From the NCBI GenBank assembly GCA_943324415.2, contig CALPLN020000065.1, positions 1-9,690 of the forward strand: a stretch of 9,690 nucleotides of DNA. The letters run 5' to 3'. The DNA comes from Sediminibacterium ginsengisoli. GTDB lineage: Bacteria; Bacteroidota; Bacteroidia; Chitinophagales; Chitinophagaceae. Under the pieces are notes generated by a model. The model was not told the origin of the DNA. It did no database searches and saw only the letters and a program-made list of their open reading frames with translations. The translations under genes and the position numbers were made by a program. This document shows, piece after piece, positions 6,014 through 9,690 of this stretch (the stretch's first letter is position 1; every line of letters begins with the position of its first letter).

Positions 6014-7540
6014 ATGAATTTGAATTTAAAAAACGTATTCGCCATTGTAGGTATTAGCGCTACCACCACCATTTTGAGTGTATGGGGTTATGCCAAATTA
6101 AACAAATCCAATAACCCATTTGAATCGGCAAATAATTTGCCCACCAACTACGCAAGTTTATTTCAAGGGAATGCCCCAAGTTCTACAGTAGATTTTACAC
6201 CTGCTGCTAGTGCTGCATCCCCTGCTGTAGTGCATATTAAAACCAAGACCAATGCAAAGCAAGTGCAACAAAATGGACAACCTAGACAAAGGAACCCCTT
6301 CTTTGATTTCTTTGGGGACGATGATATGTTAGGCGATTTTTTTGGTGGCCCTAGAGTCATTCCAGAACAAAGAGCGAGTGGCAGTGGTGTCTTGATTACT
6401 GCTGATGGATATATCGTTACCAATAATCATGTAGTCAATGGCGCAGACGAAATCAATGTAACACTAACCAATAAAAAGACCTACAAAGCTAAAGTCATTG
6501 GCACAGACGCAAGTAGTGATTTGGCTGTGATTAAAATTGAAGCGAGCGGATTGCCTTATTTGGTCTATGGCAATAGTGATGAAATTAAATTAGGACAATG
6601 GGTGTTGGCAATTGGTTACCCGTTGAATCTAGATGTAACCATTACAGCTGGTATCATCAGCGCAAAAAATAGATCTATCAATATCAATGCTAAACAAAGC
6701 GATAAGCCGGTTGAAACCTTCTTACAAACAGATGCTGCCGTGAACCAAGGCAATAGTGGTGGTGCCTTAGTCAATACCAGTGGCGAATTAGTGGGAATCA
6801 ATTCTGCCATTGCTTCACCTACAGGTTCTTATGCTGGATATTCTTATGCAATACCTGTGAACTTGGTTAAGAAAGTGGTAACAGATATCGTAAAATTTGG
6901 CACCGTACAACGTGCGTATTTGGGTATCTCCTATCCTCAAGAGGATTTGTCAGAAGAACAAGTAAAGAAGATGGAAGCCGATTTTAAAGTGAAGATTGGT
7001 GATGTGCAAGGCATCGTAGTAACTGATGTGTTGGAGGGCGGTGCTGCAAAAGCAGCGGGCGTAAAAGTGGGAGATATCATTACTAAATTAAATGGTACTG
7101 CAGTAAAATCATCCCCAGAATTACAAGAGCAAATTGCAAAATACAAACCCAACGATAAAATCAGCATCACTGTAAAAAGAGACAATAAAGACCTCACTTT
7201 GAATGCAACCTTGAAAGCTAAACTAGGCAATACAGACTTAGCGACTAGCAGTAAAGCTGCAGAAAAATTAGGCGGAAAATTAGAAACAATAGATAAAGCG
7301 ACTGCTGAGAAAAATGATATCGACGGAGGTGTATTGGTTAGAGATTTAGGGAATGGTATCTTAGGCAAGAGCAGAGTGGAGAAAGGATTCGTGATCACAC
7401 ATGTGAATGATCAACCTGTAAAAAACACAGAAGAGTTTTATGACAAGTTGAAAAAAATATCAGGCTCAACCATTAAGCTATCTGGTATTTATCCAGGCTT
7501 CTTTGGCAACTATGCCTTTATGTTAAACTTAAATGATTAA
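6014..7540 (+). CDS. htrA: HtrA/DegQ-type periplasmic serine protease with PDZ domains
   Basis: This is a Do-family envelope quality-control protease that degrades misfolded proteins. The 508 residues comprise an N-terminal membrane segment at about 8-27 (signal or anchor, with no obvious cleavage site), a low-complexity linker, and a Phe/Asp/Gly-rich loop at 94-112 as in other HtrA proteins. A trypsin-like domain at about 120-295 carries the triad His139 (TNNHVV), Asp169 (SSDLAVIKI) and Ser248 (GNSGGAL). PDZ1 lies at about 301-395, with YLGIS as its carboxylate-binding loop and GDIITKLNG later. A second, divergent PDZ-like region at about 435-505 includes GFVITHVNDQPV. All catalytic residues are present. 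The start is ATG after an AT-rich leader without a Shine-Dalgarno site. The 130-base gap upstream must hold its promoter, but I found no exact TAnnTTTG with a spaced -33. The gene ends at a terminator shared with mazG. Confidence 0.95.
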   Translation: MNLNLKNVFAIVGISATTTILSVWGYAKLNKSNNPFESANNLPTNYASLFQGNAPSSTVDFTPAASAASPAVVHIKTKTNAKQVQQNGQPRQRNPFFDFFGDDDMLGDFFGGPRVIPEQRASGSGVLITADGYIVTNNHVVNGADEINVTLTNKKTYKAKVIGTDASSDLAVIKIEASGLPYLVYGNSDEIKLGQWVLAIGYPLNLDVTITAGIISAKNRSININAKQSDKPVETFLQTDAAVNQGNSGGALVNTSGELVGINSAIASPTGSYAGYSYAIPVNLVKKVVTDIVKFGTVQRAYLGISYPQEDLSEEQVKKMEADFKVKIGDVQGIVVTDVLEGGAAKAAGVKVGDIITKLNGTAVKSSPELQEQIAKYKPNDKISITVKRDNKDLTLNATLKAKLGNTDLATSSKAAEKLGGKLETIDKATAEKNDIDGGVLVRDLGNGILGKSRVEKGFVITHVNDQPVKNTEEFYDKLKKISGSTIKLSGIYPGFFGNYAFMLNLND

Positions 7541-7558
7541 GCGGAGGATACACTCAAT

Positions 7559-7590
7559 AAAAAAAGGCGCTAATTTTAGCGCCTTTTTTT
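7559..7590. terminator. Bidirectional intrinsic terminator between htrA and mazG
   Basis: GGCGCTA (7566-7572) pairs perfectly with TAGCGCC (7577-7583) around a four-base loop. Seven A precede the stem and seven T follow it, so it works on either strand. It begins 18 bases after the htrA stop and 13 bases beyond the mazG stop. Confidence 0.94.
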
Positions 7591-7603
7591 ATGAATAACT
7601 TTT

Positions 7604-8374
7604 TTATTTAGTTTTCATCGATTGCCATATTGCTTCTTTTTCCGCTAAAGACAATTGGGCTAAATCCAACCCATTCTCCTTTGCGTAGGCTTCCATTAAT
7701 TCAAATCGATGTTTGAATTTCTTATTGGTCTTTTCCAATGCCGACTCAGGATCTATATTTAAAAAACGAGCATAATTGATCATACTAAATAAGACGTCTC
7801 CAAATTCAGCTTCCATCTTCTCTTGGTCATTTGCCTCAATCTCTACTTTAAGCTCTCCTATTTCCTCTTCTACTTTCTCCCATACCTGCTCTTTGTTCTC
7901 CCATTCAAATCCAACTTGCTTCACCTTTTGTTGAATCCTAAATGCCTTCACCATCGCTGGTAAACTATTGGGCACGCCAGCCAATAAAGAAGTCTTTCCT
8001 TCTTGTAATTTTAATTGCTCCCAATTGCGCTTCACTTCTTCTTCATCTGCCACTTTTACATCTCCGTAAATATGTGGATGTCGATGGATTAACTTCTTTG
8101 AAATGGCTTCGATGGAGTCCTGTAATGTGAAATGACCTTGCTCAGTGCCTATCTTAGCATAGAACAACACATGTAATAAGATATCCCCTAGCTCCTCTTT
8201 AATGCCTTCCCAGTCTTCATCAATGATGGCATCAATTAATTCATACAATTCCTCGATGGTATTGCTCCTCAAACTCTGAATAGTCTGTTTTTTATCCCAT
8301 GGGCATTTTTCACGAAGGGTATCCATGATTTCAACCAATTCTAAAAAGCTTTCTGCAACCTGATTCTGAGACAT
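7604..8374 (-). CDS. mazG: MazG nucleoside triphosphate pyrophosphohydrolase
   Basis: MazG hydrolyses (d)NTPs to NMP and pyrophosphate in the cytoplasm and is regarded as a nucleotide house-cleaning enzyme that can also affect stringent-response signalling. The 256-residue protein has the two tandem all-alpha MazG domains of the E. coli type. The first carries CPWDKKQT (24-31), the metal-binding set E41-E42-x2-E45 and E61-x2-D64 (EELGD at 60-64), and HRHPHIYGDV (97-106). The second carries E170-E171-x2-E174 and E190-x2-D193 (EFGD). Its length matches the family and no key acidic residue is missing. The start is ATG at 8374, only two bases after the stop of the upstream membrane-protein gene (TAA-TC-ATG on the coding strand), so translational coupling is likely. 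It ends at the terminator shared with htrA. Confidence 0.96.
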   Translation of the reverse strand: MSQNQVAESFLELVEIMDTLREKCPWDKKQTIQSLRSNTIEELYELIDAIIDEDWEGIKEELGDILLHVLFYAKIGTEQGHFTLQDSIEAISKKLIHRHPHIYGDVKVADEEEVKRNWEQLKLQEGKTSLLAGVPNSLPAMVKAFRIQQKVKQVGFEWENKEQVWEKVEEEIGELKVEIEANDQEKMEAEFGDVLFSMINYARFLNIDPESALEKTNKKFKHRFELMEAYAKENGLDLAQLSLAEKEAIWQSMKTK

Positions 8375-8376
8375 GA

Positions 8377-9339
8377 TTAAATATTAAAAAATGAAAACAT
8401 AAAGAATATAAATAATAAAGCGCCCATCAATAAGAAACTAAGTAGCATTAAAACTGAAAATTTCAAGATGGTTTTAAGCCTTGATTGATTGAAATGGTTT
8501 TTAAGTGACTTATACAAATAGTAGACCAATGTGACTGCAACAAAAAAGGCCATGAAACCTAAAGGCTTTTTGTAAAAATACTCCACTATGATATTGACAA
8601 GCTTAACGCCAAATAAAATAATATAAAAAGCACAGTAAATATGGATGCTGAAAATGATATGATCAACAAAGTAATGGTGCTTATTCCTTCTGTATAAAAT
8701 CCAAATAAAGAATGCAAAAATTGGTAAAGAGATGTACAACATCCTCGAGAAATAATGCTCGAATTTCTCAATCAGCGCCTTCCCTATTTTAAATTTATCT
8801 CCTTCGTATTTTGCATTTAGCTCTATGCTTTTCTTTTTAAGAACTACATCTAACCATTCGTCTCTTTTTGCTTCAGGTAATTTTTGTTGGGCTGCAATGT
8901 ATGCATCTACTGTTTTGTACTGTATTGAATCTTTGCCTAAATCCAAATCAAAGCCTTGGTTCATACCCGATGCGACATCTTTAGTTGGAGTGGTATTCGA
9001 GGGCAGCGCTGCAGGTTTTTCTGGCACTTCTCCTGTAAACATGAACAAAAAGAACACAGCAGACACAAATAAATACATTCTAATGGGATGAAGATAAGTA
9101 GCACGCTTACCCTCCATATAATATTTTGTTAAGCTACCTGGCTTAAAAAGCAATAGTTTTAATGTCTTCCAAAACTTACCATCAAAATGCGTTAAGTCTT
9201 CTATGAAATGGGTTAGTAATTGAAAAAAGCTCTCCTTCACCTCTACGTTCTCCTGACCACATTGTTGACAAAATCTCCCCGCCACTTCTATGCCACAGTT
9301 GAGGCAATCTTTTTCTGTTCTTTCTTTTAAATGTGACAT
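8377..9339 (-). CDS. DUF3667-like zinc-ribbon integral membrane protein
   Basis: The function is unknown. The 320-residue protein opens with a zinc-ribbon CxxC pair (Cys12/Cys15 and Cys24/Cys27, ending FCQQCGQ). Next comes the conserved block HFDGKFWKTLKLLLFKPGSL with the following YYMEGKRATYLHPIR (about 51-87), which I recognise as the DUF3667 signature common in Bacteroidota. A first membrane segment at about 86-102 is followed by a polar, Lys/Asp-rich loop of about 95 residues (103-198). Four or more further membrane segments lie at about 199-216, 225-253, 261-278 and 291-318. The ribbon is presumably cytoplasmic. The start is ATG. The gene lies 31 bases after the HNH gene and 2 bases before mazG, so it is probably co-transcribed with mazG at least. 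The DUF assignment is from remembered sequence style and was not searched. Confidence 0.82.
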   Translation of the reverse strand: MSHLKERTEKDCLNCGIEVAGRFCQQCGQENVEVKESFFQLLTHFIEDLTHFDGKFWKTLKLLLFKPGSLTKYYMEGKRATYLHPIRMYLFVSAVFFLFMFTGEVPEKPAALPSNTTPTKDVASGMNQGFDLDLGKDSIQYKTVDAYIAAQQKLPEAKRDEWLDVVLKKKSIELNAKYEGDKFKIGKALIEKFEHYFSRMLYISLPIFAFFIWILYRRNKHHYFVDHIIFSIHIYCAFYIILFGVKLVNIIVEYFYKKPLGFMAFFVAVTLVYYLYKSLKNHFNQSRLKTILKFSVLMLLSFLLMGALLFIFFMFSFFNI

Positions 9340-9370
9340 GGTGCTAAGATACGCTATAATTATATTCCCC

Positions 9371-9690
9371 CTAAGCCTTAAGCTTTCTATTCTTTGATCT
9401 ATAAGTGTCAGTTTGCGAATGGCAATTAGGACACAAGATTCTTAAATTAAAAAGTTGATGATTTAATCTATTCCCATCAATATGATCTAATTCCAAATTG
9501 ATCTTTTTATTGTTCCAAGAATCGATGCCACAAATAGCACATTTATCTTTTAACAAACCCTCTTTTAACAGCCTATTTTTTAATTTATAGGTTTGAAAAT
9601 GTGGATGTCCTCCATTTAAGATTTCATCTAAGGTGATTTTTGGTGGGGTATTTTTATTTCCACCTTTTAGCCCCTGATTAGGTAGATAAC
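9371..9690 (-). CDS. HNH endonuclease, C-terminal part (5' end beyond the window)
   Basis: The visible 105 residues form the end of an HNH-family nuclease. The frame is open to the right edge (codon TAT at 9688-9686), so the N-terminus is missing. A TTG at 9556 encodes an internal Leu and is not the start. Visible elements are a Gly/Asn/Lys-rich stretch GLKGGNKN, then KITLDEIL, then a basic helix (TYKLKNRLLKEGL). The zinc-stabilised HNH core follows: CAIC (50-53), LELDHIDGN with Asp68/His69, Asn81 in FNLRILCPNC, and Cys86/Cys89 with His90. All core metal and zinc ligands are present, so the domain looks intact. This architecture resembles stand-alone HNH proteins found in phages and scattered bacterial loci, which often carry an N-terminal DNA-binding half. 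No methylase or phage gene is visible beside it. DUF3667 follows 31 bases downstream. Confidence 0.87.
   Translation of the reverse strand, partial: YLPNQGLKGGNKNTPPKITLDEILNGGHPHFQTYKLKNRLLKEGLLKDKCAICGIDSWNNKKINLELDHIDGNRLNHQLFNLRILCPNCHSQTDTYRSKNRKLKA

Noticed and set aside
6937..7398. Minus-strand 153-residue open frame inside htrA
   Set aside because: It is antisense to the PDZ-coding part of htrA, of low-complexity Ser/Phe/Pro composition, and has no family features.
7541..7550. Shine-Dalgarno-like GCGGAGGATA just after the htrA stop
   Set aside because: No start codon or open frame follows before the terminator at 7559, and this phylum rarely depends on such sites.

Overview
The window looks like ordinary core chromosome of a member of the Bacteroidota, most likely Chitinophagales/Chitinophagaceae. 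The basis is AT-rich DNA, a near absence of Shine-Dalgarno sites, a TonB-dependent receptor, a DUF3667-type zinc-ribbon membrane protein, and two promoter-like boxes matching the Bacteroidota -7 consensus TAnnTTTG. The family-level placement is an impression from protein style and gene order, not the result of a search. No tRNA, rRNA, CRISPR array, insertion sequence or prophage block is visible. Every gap between genes is under about 150 bases.

Layout from left to right. (1) The C-terminal half of a TonB-dependent outer-membrane receptor (+, cut by the left edge) ends at a bidirectional hairpin terminator. (2) A minus-strand run is transcribed in the order ddl (D-Ala-D-Ala ligase), a stand-alone triple-PASTA membrane protein, a single-domain rhodanese, and a lipoprotein alpha/beta-hydrolase of the proline iminopeptidase type. 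Its intergenic gaps are 11, 49 and 14 bases, so it is probably one operon. (3) A two-cluster ferredoxin (-) with its own terminator is divergent from a LuxC-family acyl-CoA reductase (+). The 55-base gap between them carries two opposed -7 boxes only 4 bases apart. (4) An HtrA/DegQ serine protease (+) follows and converges on mazG through a second near-perfect bidirectional terminator. (5) A second minus-strand run contains an HNH nuclease (cut by the right edge), a DUF3667-like zinc-ribbon membrane protein, and mazG. The last two genes are separated by only 2 bases.

Functional themes are cell-envelope building and upkeep (Ddl, PASTA protein, HtrA, receptor, lipoprotein hydrolase), redox and acyl metabolism (ferredoxin, acyl-CoA reductase, rhodanese) and nucleotide house-cleaning (MazG). 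I found no convincing new multi-gene system. The items most worth a second look are the overlapping divergent promoter pair, the kinase-less PASTA protein in the ddl operon, the tightly coupled DUF3667-mazG pair and the enlarged ferredoxin. Four apparent ORF starts need care. The receptor and the HNH gene are truncated by the window edges. The ddl start is better placed at an ATG inside a longer TTG-initiated frame. The PASTA gene appears to use a true TTG start.
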